Virus record (IMG/VR): IMGVR_UViG_3300020378_001929
Span: 1 to 64,000 of that record
Direction: 5' to 3' (one strand)
DNA: 64,000 nucleotides
DNA from: a virus
Positions 50,901-59,423 of the stretch are shown piece by piece. Numbering within the stretch: position 1 is the first letter of the stretch; each line of letters begins with the position of its first letter. Below the pieces are notes generated by a model. That model was not told the DNA's origin. It made no database searches and was given only the letters and a program-made list of their open reading frames with translations. The translations under genes and the position numbers were made by a program.

Positions 50901-53900
50901 AGGTTTGTTCTGTTAAACGCATCTCCGATGTTTAGCAAATCTTCAAATCGAGTTGAATTATTCGCGGTGCGAGCAAGTACGGATCGGTTTATTGCAAGGT
51001 CAGCCGAAGCATTAACTATTCCCGACACCAGGGCGCCGCCCGGAAGAATTAGGTTCTCTATTCTAGCTAGTGGTCCTTCAGCTTCAATGCAGTGTTCGAT
51101 GTGGAAGAATGGGTGATTTCCATTCAGGAGATTCTGTGCGTAAGTTGCTGGGTCTCTGACCGTACTATAATCATCTTCCTCTGTTATAATTTGTGAAGTT
51201 TCCAACAAGGGGTGGCGCCAGTATATTTTATCCGTCGCGATTCTTGCGTCTTCGGCAACGTTCGCCTCTTCTATTCGAGTAGTGCCATCAGGATCAAGGA
51301 TAACCCGGGTACCAACAGTTCTTATATTATAGGGATTGCTATCGCCGGCGACGGATGCAATAAACCTAGAAACCTCGACTTGAGGGATGAAATATTTTAT
51401 AAACCAATTATAATAGTCTGCGCGAGTCTCGTTTTGATATATCTTTTTTGATATTCCCTGAACCTTTAACATCTGCTTTTGCACGATGTCTTTTAGTGCA
51501 AACAGAGGTTGATTTATCCCTGTTATTCTTGAGGCTGTAGATTTCCAATCTTTGCTTAGAGAAGGGTGTCTATTTATTTCTTTTTCTACGAACCGAAAAA
51601 AGAAGTCCTTAGTAAAAGGTTCGTCAGCGATGCTCTCCATGTCCCACACTGAGTATGCCACTGCTCCCTTGAGCACTAACTCAACTATACATATCCTTAT
51701 GAATCCTATCAAGCAAACGTTTTGCACCGCTTTTTGTATAGGTCCTATATCATCGAAGTCTATGTTATATGGATCATTTTCTGGTTTTGCTAATTCTCTA
51801 TTTATTTGATTATCTAGCTCGTCTGTTACTATTTTTTCAAAAGCCAAAATTCCAAATTGAGAGATGTTGTATCTATTTCTATAACACTGGGATCCATCGG
51901 CTAGTATGTCCACATGAGCGTCGCCTGAGACTCGCGCGTTTAAACCAGGGTAGTATCCCTCTTCATCAAAGAGTCTAGAATTACTCAAAGAAAAGAATAT
52001 TTGTTCAAAAATTCCTTCGGAAAATCTCTTGCTTTCCGTCTCATAAACATGGTTTGATAGAAAATTATCCAAATATCCATTTAATATCTCTCTTTTTTCT
52101 AAGTGCCGCTGCTCACCTCGATTGACACCCTGGTAAGGTCCATATATTTTTTCTACCTTTCTTTTTACATTTTTCCACAGTGTGCGAGCATACAATTCTT
52201 TCCTAGTATAAATGCCAGGTGGTATATCTGATAAGCCAGATTCGTAAATTTCTTGATTTTGTCTCTGTTCTTCTGTTAAGGTTTCGACATCTAAACCCGG
52301 TCCAGGGATCTTGTCACAATACTCAAACGTCTGTTCTCTTTCAAATAACCCACCGGGAGTAATAACTATAGTATATGGATCAAATTTATTTGTAGCAGAA
52401 GTACTCTTAAACTCGTTGAGGCTTACAGAAGTGGAAATTCCTCTTTGTGGCATCCTCAAGGTCAGCACTTCTCTACTTGTATCAGCATTGTTAGAGACTC
52501 TATTTACCGTAACAACTTCTTGACCCAAAGAAGATGGGGAGTTTGCTGTTGACCTCTCTCTCTGATTTTCGAATGAGGCATTCAAGACATCCTTTATTTG
52601 TTTTAAATAAGTTCTTCCGCTTATTGGTCTTGAGATGCTTTCTACCTTAGATTGTAGGCTAGCTTGCAAAAAAGCAATTCTAGATTGTATTCTGTCATTT
52701 ATAAATGCAAGTCTGGCTCCGGCGGCATCGATACCGTTGCCTTCAGAGTACTCTGATAGCTTATATGCCGGCACAAAAGAAAAATCTTTTAAATGCGAGT
52801 TTTCGGATCCGAGACTTCTTTTCATGGTATTAAGAGATATTACGCCTGTTTCGCGCAGATCTTCTGGGAAATTTTCAACTCCTGAGTCTTCAGACTCATA
52901 GTAAAACAGATTCTCGCTAAAACCTACTGGCTTTAAAAAAATCATAGATGGATCAATGCTAGACAGTTGTCGAGAGTTCTCTATTGCGACAAAGTTAGAC
53001 GCTATTCCAGATCCGGGGGGCTTGGTTACGCTTCCAAAGAAGGGTGGGACGTAATAGGCCGGATATGTTGCTCCTTGTATTTTTCTCACTTCATACACTT
53101 GATATAACGCATTAAGTTGCGCCGTCAGCTTTTCTAAAACAGTGCCATCGGCAAACTCGCCTATCATTGCATATATTTTTAAATTTTGCAGTATTGTCTG
53201 AGCTTCAATAACTGAACGTTCATCATATTCTGGATCTCCGGGGACTGGCATACGAGTGTCCTGAATGTATAAAGAAGGTCCAAAATTCATCAACGAACTC
53301 ACGTAGCTGACATGAGCAGGGGTAAATATCGATTTTGCTGTTTCCACAACCTGTGATGACAGCGCTGGAGGAAGATTGTTCATTAGCGCATCAGGGTTTC
53401 CAAAGTCTAAAATTTTAGGAAGAACCCCGTTTAGCCCCTCTCTCCCCAGGACCTCAAGAGCCTTAGCGTGGTCAATTAGATTCTTGTTGGCTAAGTCTAC
53501 GGCTCTCTCTATCTCTTCGTCGGAAGCTTCGTTTGCCAGCATTTGTCTTCTGATTTGTGAAAGCAAGTCCGATGTTTCTTCGCAAGAAGAAGATCTAATA
53601 GTCGTAGTAGACCTATTTAGGTTTTCACAAAACTCTTCAGGAAGGAACAAGGAAATTGTTTGAAAAAATTGCCTTAAAGCATCCTCAGTGTCAACTTCTT
53701 GGATCCCCAACCTTGCAGCCAAAGATAATATCATGTTCATTGTCGGCGCGTCAATTGGTCCGCCTTGTAGAATGCGACAGAATTCTTCACCAGTCAAGAA
53801 GAGTCCCATCTCGTCTATAAGTTGCTTTGATTTTTCAACATTATCTGAACTTAGAGATAAATCCATCATCCCTTCAACTAATGCCTTCTTTATATCTCCA

Positions 53901-56900
53901 GTCGCCTCAGATGCCGATCCATAGAGTTGGTCTCTAAGTTGTTCTTCACAAAAAGGAAAATTAAGTATGTCGATCAGGGCTTTAGCGAAAGCGCACAAAA
54001 ATTGCGTGAGTATTTTCATGAAAATTTCTTTTAAATTCTCGATCATATCCATCCACCAACCAAAGATCCGGATATCAATTGGGATATCAAAATTAAGATC
54101 TGGGATAGTAAAATTAAAGTTTGGCAACTTTAAGCATTTAACTAGATCACATAAAAGATTAAAAGGATTGATTCTATTGCCAAACGTTTCAAAAAATTGT
54201 TTTATCGTTATACATTGTTTACCGTATACCGCCAGATACTCGTCAACACCGAATTTAACATCAAGTTGAGAATCTAAATTGTTCAGTTTTTTGAACTCTT
54301 TCCATCTTTCGATTGGGTTTTCTATATTATTGGTGACCCATCTATTAATTGGATTAAATTCTCCATCTGATGTTCCGGAGACACCTACCGTATGTTTAAC
54401 AATGTAAGCCAACCCAGGCTTACCAAATCCGATGTCTTCACATGCTGGAAGGTTTGAAAAAATATTTCCAGCTGCCATTGAATCAACCTGTGCCAGATAT
54501 CCGACTGTTCTTGAGTTTTTCAACGAAGGAACGCTTTGAACCAACTTTTTTGTTGAGACTTTCTTTCCGCCGAAAGATGCAGATATAATCTTTAGACCCT
54601 TATTATCTTTTGACGTACCGAACCGAAAATGTATACTAGAAGTCGTACCCAAAAATCCAGACATCGACATGTTGCCGGAGGTGTCGGAGCCGAAATCAAA
54701 TGATGATGAGGCTGCACCGGTGTTCGTCTGCTTTGTTATAAAAGATCTTAGTTCAGGTATGATTGCCCTGAGTCTGGATGCTTCTGTGTTCCCGTTGAAA
54801 TTTATTGGTGTTATGGACACTCCATCATCTTGAGCATTTTTAAAGGCTTTTTGTAATTTTTCCGCCGCTTGTTCAATGTCACTTGTTAGGTCATCCCAAG
54901 TTATTTTTAACTCTGATAGGTCTGATAGTTTAGGGTTTGAGACTCCGGCGATCTCATTCCTAGCAAAGACTCCGTCTTGACCGGAGTCCATCAACTCAGT
55001 AAGGGTATTTATTGCTTGTGTTGTTGATGCGTAAGATCCGTCGCCTCCAAAGTTTATCTCAGCGTTTCCAAAAACCCCTAGGTCAACTGTTGTTCTTTCT
55101 AATTTATTCTTGTTATTGTATTCTTCTATTACACTCTCTCTTATGGATCGAGCGATTTCTCGTTTTCTTCTCGCTGCGAGGGCTCGATATTCTTGGTATC
55201 TCCTCTCTTGCTGCTCTTTGCTAAGTTGCTCACCCTCACAAGAAATTTTTGAATTTATTGAGTCCCTTAGAGATGAGTCTTGTTCATTTAAGTTGTTCGA
55301 TGTTTCAGCTTCAGATAACAATTCTGCTGTGGCTTCATTGGTAGGAACAAAGGTGCCTGTTGTTATCAGATCTAGTTTCTGCCTATTTATAATAAACTTT
55401 GCTCTATAGAAATCACCCGGGCGCAACGAGGGAGTACGAAACTCTACAAACTTTATTAGTGGCGGACCAAACTCTTCTCTTTCTATGATTTTATAATTTT
55501 GTGCGCGCAGGAATAAGTTAACAGAAAGATTTTCATCTTGAATTTTGGTGTCTGTAGTTAAAGCAAAGTGTGTTTGTGGACCATATGAGCCGTCATGATT
55601 CGGTGGTTCTGGAAATGTATTCGGACCGTAGATTTGCGAGAAATTTGCAGACTCAGGATTAAGAATCCAAACGTCGGGTTTATTGTAAAACTGCAGAACT
55701 TGAGTTAGTGCTAGGTCTTCTAATTCTGATACTATCGAAGTGTAATTTTCTAGCTCTTCCTCAGTTGGGTCGGCACCAAGTACAGGTGGCAATTCTTGAA
55801 GGGTGTAGTTGGTCTTATAAAAGTATCCTATTCTTCTTAAGTCCACCTCAAATGGATCTGGGTCTATTAGGGGATCTGGTTCGAAAGCTCTGTGAAGAGC
55901 ATCAGTATAATCGGAATCAGTCATCAGAGTAGACTCTTGGGGACGAGGATCAACTCGGCTTACCTCTACAAAAGCATCATAAAGCGGACTCTGAGTATCC
56001 TCTGGTATTATTCTATATTTTAAGGCTCCGAAATAAGACGACCTTATAACATACTCTTCATTGGCTTCGGTTTCTGAAAAATTTACTTCTTCTCTTGAGG
56101 AGACCTGCTCCTTGTATCTCTCTAGAAATTGACTCCCTTTGAAACTATCCCCCCTATAATCTGGTCGTTCTCTATGGATATATATTCTCGGCTCAAGCAA
56201 ATCTGGTGTGTGTGGATCAACCTTTTGGGCTAAGAGACCTCTCATAAAAGAGTCCCACAATCCCCACAACACAATATCGTAGGCACCTTCTTGGTCTGAA
56301 AAAACTCTAGGATCGTGATGGTATGCCCTGTTTCCAACTCTTGTTCTAGGTCTCCAGCCGTGGAGAACCGCTAAAGTTGCCTCTCCTAAAGTACCAAACT
56401 CCAAGTCGAACATCCGGACTATTAAATTTATTTGAGTTGATATATATTCACTGTTCAAATACTCGTCAACGCGATGAGCACCTTCGGCAGGGAGTCTTGG
56501 GATTTGACCAAATGCTGTCAAGCCTATAGCAAAACTATTCTCATCTTGTGAACCAGCTCGGAAATCACGAAGCTCTGATGCGAACGAGCGCTCTTTAACT
56601 TTGTTTAATTCTTCAAAAGTTTGGTTTACGGAAAATTTTGTAAACAAATAGCAAAGTATGTAAAACTGATTATCTAATTGAAACTTGGTTAGATGGGTTC
56701 TCATATTTTCATCGAAAGTTGCCGCTTCGATTTGTGAGAGCTTTGTTCCCTCTATACAATCAAACCACCCATCTGTTGAATCTAGATCTGAACTTCTGTC
56801 ATTTTCATCTATGAGCGACTCATAAGGCACTATGGAGCCAAGTGCCTTTTTAACAATTAAAATATCCCTACCAATGTCACCAACTTTTCGTGGACCAAAG

Positions 56901-56965
56901 TCCACTTTATCAGAGTTGTTTTCACTTTCATTTCGAATCTCTAATTTGTATGTACGTATAGCCAT
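44987..56965 (-). CDS. Giant baseplate-region protein, unknown (3992 aa)
   Basis: One uninterrupted 3992-codon ORF between a hub-like gene and gp25. The N-terminus holds two weak peptidoglycan-binding-like patterns: residues about 25-97 (GDIGRDILIVKKALG...DGWFD....HLTKFQLDN) and about 440-480 ending DGSYGPQTHFAL. Residues about 950-1010 are strongly hydrophobic/amphipathic (PDLNFDIPIDIRIFGWWMDM, then FMKILTQFLCAFAKALIDIL). The middle is rich in Asn, Asp, Tyr and Arg, and the last 150 residues include FPSLFFRGIANVVDP and an acidic tail DPGEQDD. No enzyme motif is certain. Size and place suggest a tape-measure-like, hub-extension or cell-contacting baseplate protein (inference); long coiled coils, usual in tape measures, were not noticed. 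Confidence 0.85.
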   Translation of the reverse strand: MAIRTYKLEIRNESENNSDKVDFGPRKVGDIGRDILIVKKALGSIVPYESLIDENDRSSDLDSTDGWFDCIEGTKLSQIEAATFDENMRTHLTKFQLDNQFYILCYLFTKFSVNQTFEELNKVKERSFASELRDFRAGSQDENSFAIGLTAFGQIPRLPAEGAHRVDEYLNSEYISTQINLIVRMFDLEFGTLGEATLAVLHGWRPRTRVGNRAYHHDPRVFSDQEGAYDIVLWGLWDSFMRGLLAQKVDPHTPDLLEPRIYIHRERPDYRGDSFKGSQFLERYKEQVSSREEVNFSETEANEEYVIRSSYFGALKYRIIPEDTQSPLYDAFVEVSRVDPRPQESTLMTDSDYTDALHRAFEPDPLIDPDPFEVDLRRIGYFYKTNYTLQELPPVLGADPTEEELENYTSIVSELEDLALTQVLQFYNKPDVWILNPESANFSQIYGPNTFPEPPNHDGSYGPQTHFALTTDTKIQDENLSVNLFLRAQNYKIIEREEFGPPLIKFVEFRTPSLRPGDFYRAKFIINRQKLDLITTGTFVPTNEATAELLSEAETSNNLNEQDSSLRDSINSKISCEGEQLSKEQQERRYQEYRALAARRKREIARSIRESVIEEYNNKNKLERTTVDLGVFGNAEINFGGDGSYASTTQAINTLTELMDSGQDGVFARNEIAGVSNPKLSDLSELKITWDDLTSDIEQAAEKLQKAFKNAQDDGVSITPINFNGNTEASRLRAIIPELRSFITKQTNTGAASSSFDFGSDTSGNMSMSGFLGTTSSIHFRFGTSKDNKGLKIISASFGGKKVSTKKLVQSVPSLKNSRTVGYLAQVDSMAAGNIFSNLPACEDIGFGKPGLAYIVKHTVGVSGTSDGEFNPINRWVTNNIENPIERWKEFKKLNNLDSQLDVKFGVDEYLAVYGKQCITIKQFFETFGNRINPFNLLCDLVKCLKLPNFNFTIPDLNFDIPIDIRIFGWWMDMIENLKEIFMKILTQFLCAFAKALIDILNFPFCEEQLRDQLYGSASEATGDIKKALVEGMMDLSLSSDNVEKSKQLIDEMGLFLTGEEFCRILQGGPIDAPTMNMILSLAARLGIQEVDTEDALRQFFQTISLFLPEEFCENLNRSTTTIRSSSCEETSDLLSQIRRQMLANEASDEEIERAVDLANKNLIDHAKALEVLGREGLNGVLPKILDFGNPDALMNNLPPALSSQVVETAKSIFTPAHVSYVSSLMNFGPSLYIQDTRMPVPGDPEYDERSVIEAQTILQNLKIYAMIGEFADGTVLEKLTAQLNALYQVYEVRKIQGATYPAYYVPPFFGSVTKPPGSGIASNFVAIENSRQLSSIDPSMIFLKPVGFSENLFYYESEDSGVENFPEDLRETGVISLNTMKRSLGSENSHLKDFSFVPAYKLSEYSEGNGIDAAGARLAFINDRIQSRIAFLQASLQSKVESISRPISGRTYLKQIKDVLNASFENQRERSTANSPSSLGQEVVTVNRVSNNADTSREVLTLRMPQRGISTSVSLNEFKSTSATNKFDPYTIVITPGGLFEREQTFEYCDKIPGPGLDVETLTEEQRQNQEIYESGLSDIPPGIYTRKELYARTLWKNVKRKVEKIYGPYQGVNRGEQRHLEKREILNGYLDNFLSNHVYETESKRFSEGIFEQIFFSLSNSRLFDEEGYYPGLNARVSGDAHVDILADGSQCYRNRYNISQFGILAFEKIVTDELDNQINRELAKPENDPYNIDFDDIGPIQKAVQNVCLIGFIRICIVELVLKGAVAYSVWDMESIADEPFTKDFFFRFVEKEINRHPSLSKDWKSTASRITGINQPLFALKDIVQKQMLKVQGISKKIYQNETRADYYNWFIKYFIPQVEVSRFIASVAGDSNPYNIRTVGTRVILDPDGTTRIEEANVAEDARIATDKIYWRHPLLETSQIITEEDDYSTVRDPATYAQNLLNGNHPFFHIEHCIEAEGPLARIENLILPGGALVSGIVNASADLAINRSVLARTANNSTRFEDLLNIGDAFNRTNLDPVNPLDYTFTVRPEIPPRDEDNPFALGASAESSSDLNTEHEIYHIDDFIDGLNGSLNSDDLKKIALHYRGLMHYDEDPDAPGGELKNTQLEEAEGFPETIRRTPTRFITKKRRIIKFTQDIVSHNNSTLLNGKVYADSVINFQDFANDLGYADEFFEPNGSLVNSYYNNFTNYIAKTREDENKYYVLPSNGEDFLWLESQGYNVYQAPNDGRFMDKVLDFSRIGVSNTSGEQPNFSLPTTTTYLDDDPQEKPLQPRAIAATNMQSRYDYGRGMSIEDIEETPERQSNDILTHKYRSDSVPTVIFENPIGIVENETEFERIKDRFENGQEETWVETVFEFSDSASIIAGLHGSFTIGETFDPAVLNFDPNLSPRLKNSFDNLETVIDSLYQPGAFRNAFLDQNKGTADPKLTQYGRVFYLRESDQEGPADVYLARPMGIDPHTNREMTKFWLIDEKQSSLNASFLNLDRLDGEEIEEARQQSKRLVINHSVSDIESGIPPSGEDLLPPNMYKIPIRVLITKIFTGDNLPERVYCKVVPPEYIRNINKLPGDGFTENMEKLHEALREIVNEYVYFIQRARSRRLVVGETENMERLKELYGDVPEFSTDFTRSHGSGVRNESNYELGGSSYYSSIERIYSRVFENETKKASYNSVQELDDLFLDRGQLLTREADFQLGPVFTPQSSFSSKEKYFEDTRRDYRHHMQSVNLFYATREEGIFRGQSRSKVGTLRVIHNLSNIFNWYLKGRQRNTLWGHLSRTSPRPMAGGSTQKYPLSTSYYFHENVHRIGGSANRNDPTYDTVATRYGYAFTRWASATLPRKNRGSYDSGTQGVDGFKSGNNFDEIHRQPGFVTLRPGVENDISSIATEGNPYLSNGAETYQPLQVTDLRNWNYFGTDHFTPSQQEGLISDGLGESLVNYNTLETFNFKNAGASLFYADNTFSLVDLSNFIKSCVQRVLIDSHFPDGEPLGITNRGGPLIQGAPDILFDMDGFYNTQNTNTILSILKKDPENNALFYENINPDTYENENYWPSFNFEGVQVFKNNYQGLNINVELLLEAIDFVDHFVTRLCDLAIYQSSFTLKSEATRDNSHRIEAPYRLSVVKRFIRYLKEYAGPADPYSPQQLLGLLWMVSSYNFSSQVAGFSGGSFNRRITADEPYREGGTLFIPNRDRSFTRNDYNRSGDSYQADWAAACLWFIAALVCRKPEISFARAVQEFPSTDFLFRYNNSGGRPAKWVAPSGGYFSRRHGVRAASNLDSIVTLGENRRNMVTGVREDGRSPLEYWNRLKSEYLNNENLLDRNTLDRVPTSLDFIIEQANEFYHEFYDPNYELGNANAPRQGQYNNLILDKLLNPDFWGREDIPEIYSALFRDALSSYHIEGLMIDSRRELEESDLGIGPLGNSTTISKIAKSTGPFSFVSPRNYRIWNGKVEDYLIFFDERMFENIFNVGINDAAKLKFLNDRIRRNETLRVRSFETIKDYYNYLMPRIYCNDISNLVRTKDNVLRNHAATVRKLKEDWTTAFEGYTGINNRLFGDNFVSIGIINSQVVKDIMGSSKLTQIARLVSNSVLHLSADDDSEEGRYNRFLLDKESPIQEVSEEYRSFLMEGEQNKYFSVPIAEYKKVISDFGEGVNDCIDLNAFRESYKRLQPWMTEQLIESPEAKQLFQYIYPVKRYQAVSTAFITSAFSSYGDLSNFIDTPKASLAALLSIAGINQKQGIEAVNNLSKAEFLKQIMNSNSSDLNAIDCFDFPFPADFTKQFKELLKQLFLQFPSLFFRGIANVVDPAYKEMKGHYNNCDINKLTMEGLQYGPTVRRRNMTAGLHGTAPRSGTKDGKYSSILVGPIVDVPYGVAKLFSSFDYKPLGRAIERLTGYIIKGPVSIVDGNFSLSIPCRDVEESWPSENSPWNLQRYGHSLTPFTVLALSTPELAGDKRFRSCTLDEQQDAPSNANISNCDDENSASPFGTFPDPGEQDD

Positions 56966-56974
56966 TTTTTATTT

Positions 56975-58441
56975 TTAATTAACAGTGTTATGTTTGCTGT
57001 TAATATATTTTCTACTCCCATCTGTAAGATACTTAGTAATTCTTTGAAAATTATTTATATCGACATAGAGTCCATCAAATCGATTGTTTACAGAGCCTAA
57101 AGTTGTTAAAATAGTTTGCCATGTGGTACCAGGATCTCTAATGCTGATTGCGTTTGGTACTGGTAACATATCGAATCCAAAACCTATCGCAGTATTAAAG
57201 TCAGTCTGAGTTTTGACGAAAGTATCCAGGCGCCGGTTTAATTGTTCAACCAATTTCAAAATCATAGATAAGCACTCTACAAGATTATTGCCCAACACCA
57301 TTGGGTGCTGCGGCAGTTGTTTTGCGTTTCTGTCTTGTCCATTTTCGGCTATCAAATGTATGCCGGCTGAGGTTCCAATATTATTTCCTTGAGAGTTCAC
57401 CTTTTCGTGTGGACCTCCTGTTACTATTTTTATATCGTGACGTGAATGAAGGCGAACTTTATCGGCTTTCAACATTATACCACTGGTGGGCACAACAGCA
57501 TTTGAGGGCTCCTGTCCTGTGTAAATTCTCTCTGTAATGTTAAAGTTTTTATCAATCAAGGTCATCTGGCTAATGTATATTCTGGCTGCATCCATAACAT
57601 GTCCCGGGTGCATGCCTCCGTTAAGTCTAACAGATTTCAACTCGGGCGGATTGCTCGTGTTAAAGCTTTGAAAAACTTTTATTGGTTCTGCTCCTATTTT
57701 ATCCAAAGGGAATGGTGCCATGCGTCCGACTACTATGTCGATTGCGCCGGCGCCTTGGTGATCTGCAAAACGTGAAACAACATTTGAATTCGTAATATCT
57801 TTAGAAAATTTCAGGGCTCGTTGTGGGGTAAAGTCTCTGCCAAAAATGATAGCCGTGTTGTTTCTTCCTCCGGGATGATTTCTATTTGGTATAGTTAGAG
57901 TGCCTGGAATTGGTACAAAATCTGGTACTGGTTCCCCTAGGGCGTGCTCGCCTGTTCCGTCTAGCAAGACTCTTCTGTAAGATGGACCCACTTCAGGAAA
58001 AGGCATGTGATTGCGTGGGATACCTTTTTTCATTATCTTTTGAGTGGGCTCATCAGGCTTAGTTAAGTCAGGATTTCTGCTCGATAAAGTATCTTCTCCG
58101 GTGGCAGGAAAGCTCAGCATTGGTGAGTCCGGCAAACCTCTCCTTTGCAGCATTTGGTCTGGTCTTATCTTCTCGGGGTTACCTACCATACTATCTATTT
58201 CTGATATATTTGCAGCTGTTAGTCCGACGTTTGACCTATTGTTAAATGAGTCTTTTAAAGATTTTGACATCTTTTTTGTCAGTGCTGCTACTAGTCTAGC
58301 TTCGCTATTAAACCCCTCTGTGGGTATGGTTGTAGAGTATTCAATATTATCAATCTCAATAGAAAATTTAGCATATTTGTTATCTTTATCTATTGCGTAT
58401 GCCGGAGATCTTGTTACTTTCATGTTTTTGCTATTTGACAT
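56975..58441 (-). CDS. Baseplate hub/spike-type structural protein, tentative (488 aa)
   Basis: A 488-residue protein. Residues 1-130 are polar and partly disordered. About residues 220-400 contain beta-helix/OB-like pieces: AGAIDIVVGRMAP, AARIYISQMTLIDKNFNI, SGIMLKADKVRLHSRHDIKIVTGG, GTSAGIHLIAENG. A helical segment follows (VLGNNLVECLSMILKLVEQLNRRLDTFVKTQ). The run of KADKVRLHSRHDIKIVTGG resembles the repetitive strands of gp5/VgrG-like spike proteins. It lies 9 nt before the 3992-codon giant gene. A hub or spike component is my best guess, at low certainty; it lacks a visible lysozyme domain like that of T4 gp5. Confidence 0.65.
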   Translation of the reverse strand: MSNSKNMKVTRSPAYAIDKDNKYAKFSIEIDNIEYSTTIPTEGFNSEARLVAALTKKMSKSLKDSFNNRSNVGLTAANISEIDSMVGNPEKIRPDQMLQRRGLPDSPMLSFPATGEDTLSSRNPDLTKPDEPTQKIMKKGIPRNHMPFPEVGPSYRRVLLDGTGEHALGEPVPDFVPIPGTLTIPNRNHPGGRNNTAIIFGRDFTPQRALKFSKDITNSNVVSRFADHQGAGAIDIVVGRMAPFPLDKIGAEPIKVFQSFNTSNPPELKSVRLNGGMHPGHVMDAARIYISQMTLIDKNFNITERIYTGQEPSNAVVPTSGIMLKADKVRLHSRHDIKIVTGGPHEKVNSQGNNIGTSAGIHLIAENGQDRNAKQLPQHPMVLGNNLVECLSMILKLVEQLNRRLDTFVKTQTDFNTAIGFGFDMLPVPNAISIRDPGTTWQTILTTLGSVNNRFDGLYVDINNFQRITKYLTDGSRKYINSKHNTVN

Positions 58442-58444
58442 CTT

Positions 58445-59089
58445 TTATAAAACCTCCTTAATTATGCAATGTGAAAAATCAAAATTATATGGAAATTGCA
58501 CTTCTACTATACTCTGCAGAGATAGGGAACTTTTAGTTTTATCTTCGACGATGGCGTACGCCTTTGGGTATCTTCTAATCTGTTCTATGTCTTTTTTGGA
58601 TAGAATTAACGTTCTATTCTCCTCTCTCAGAACAGATTCTTCTTGGTTTCCAACAAGTTGATTGGCGGCGGCGGCTGCACCGTGATTGGGCTTGAATTTC
58701 TTGGTTCTCTGTTTCATGCCTTCAAAGTATTTTTGTGTATCCAATGGCTGAGGGAGGGTTGCGCAGAGTTCTTGTATATAAACTATAGCTTCTACAATCG
58801 AAAGGCTAGCTAGCTTGTCTTTATCCAGCCCTTGAGCGTCTGGAGAGACTCTAGTGCAGTATTCTACAAAGACTGGGTCGTGAAGATCTGAAAACTCCTT
58901 ATATGTTCTTATTGTTTTATATAAAACTATCCCTTTGAATATCACATTAGTGTGAGGCTTGTGGTTCTCTCCTTTAACGTGTTTATAGAGCATTGTGTCC
59001 ATCGCATCCTCTTTTTTGCCGGAGCCGGGATGCTGTCCAACTGGTTTTTGTTCTGCAATTTTTGGTGCGACAAGCTCATCAAATGACAT
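58445..59089 (-). CDS. Unknown phage protein (214 aa), baseplate region
   Basis: A 214-residue protein with no recognised domain. It has a polar N-terminus (APKIAEQKPVGQHPGSGKKEDAMD), a central helical/beta part (VIFKGIVLYKTIRTYKEFSDLHDPVFVEYCTRVSP, SIVEAIVYIQELCATLPQP) and a C-terminal beta-rich region (SSLSLQSIVEVQFPYNFDFSH). It sits 3 nt upstream of the hub-like gene, with GGAGG before that gene inside this gene's end. A baseplate assembly role similar to gp53 or gp48 is conceivable from position, but nothing in the sequence shows it. Confidence 0.7.
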   Translation of the reverse strand: MSFDELVAPKIAEQKPVGQHPGSGKKEDAMDTMLYKHVKGENHKPHTNVIFKGIVLYKTIRTYKEFSDLHDPVFVEYCTRVSPDAQGLDKDKLASLSIVEAIVYIQELCATLPQPLDTQKYFEGMKQRTKKFKPNHGAAAAANQLVGNQEESVLREENRTLILSKKDIEQIRRYPKAYAIVEDKTKSSLSLQSIVEVQFPYNFDFSHCIIKEVL

Positions 59090-59097
59090 TTTAAAAA

Positions 59098-59394
59098 CTA
59101 TTCCTCTTTAACATCTTCGCTTATTAAATCAAAAAGCTCTTGTTTGTCTTCTTCGGTAATCTTTTGATTTACGTTGGTTTTTTTTTGCACAAGGGCAGCC
59201 AGCTTTACTAGTTGTTCGTTTGAGCGTTGCAGAGTCTCAAGATATTTCGCAGCGACAAGACCCACTTCTCGATGCCTATCATCTGAGGTTTGCATGTATT
59301 TCATCAGATTCATTAAAAGGGTTTTTGTGGCGGCGCGGTCTTCAGATATGTTGTTTTTCGCCTGCTCTATGAAATTTTCTACTTCTTTTGGCAT
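59098..59394 (-). CDS. Small helical phage protein, unknown (98 aa)
   Basis: A 98-residue helical protein: RAATKTLLMNLMKYMQTSDDRHREVGLVAAKYLETLQRSNEQLVKLAALVQKK, then an acidic C-terminal helix (EEDKQELFDLISEDVKEE). Heptad-like spacing suggests a helical bundle or coiled-coil partner. It lies between the sigma-factor gene and a baseplate-region gene. No Shine-Dalgarno sequence is evident in the 29-nt gap before its ATG, which is unusual here. The function is unknown. Confidence 0.7.
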   Translation of the reverse strand: MPKEVENFIEQAKNNISEDRAATKTLLMNLMKYMQTSDDRHREVGLVAAKYLETLQRSNEQLVKLAALVQKKTNVNQKITEEDKQELFDLISEDVKEE

Positions 59395-59423
59395 GTAGTA
59401 AATACTTTTTTTATCAAAATTTG

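Noticed and set aside
58044-58661. Plus-strand 205-codon hydrophobic-looking frame
   Set aside because: It spans two well-supported minus-strand genes and their junction; no start signal.
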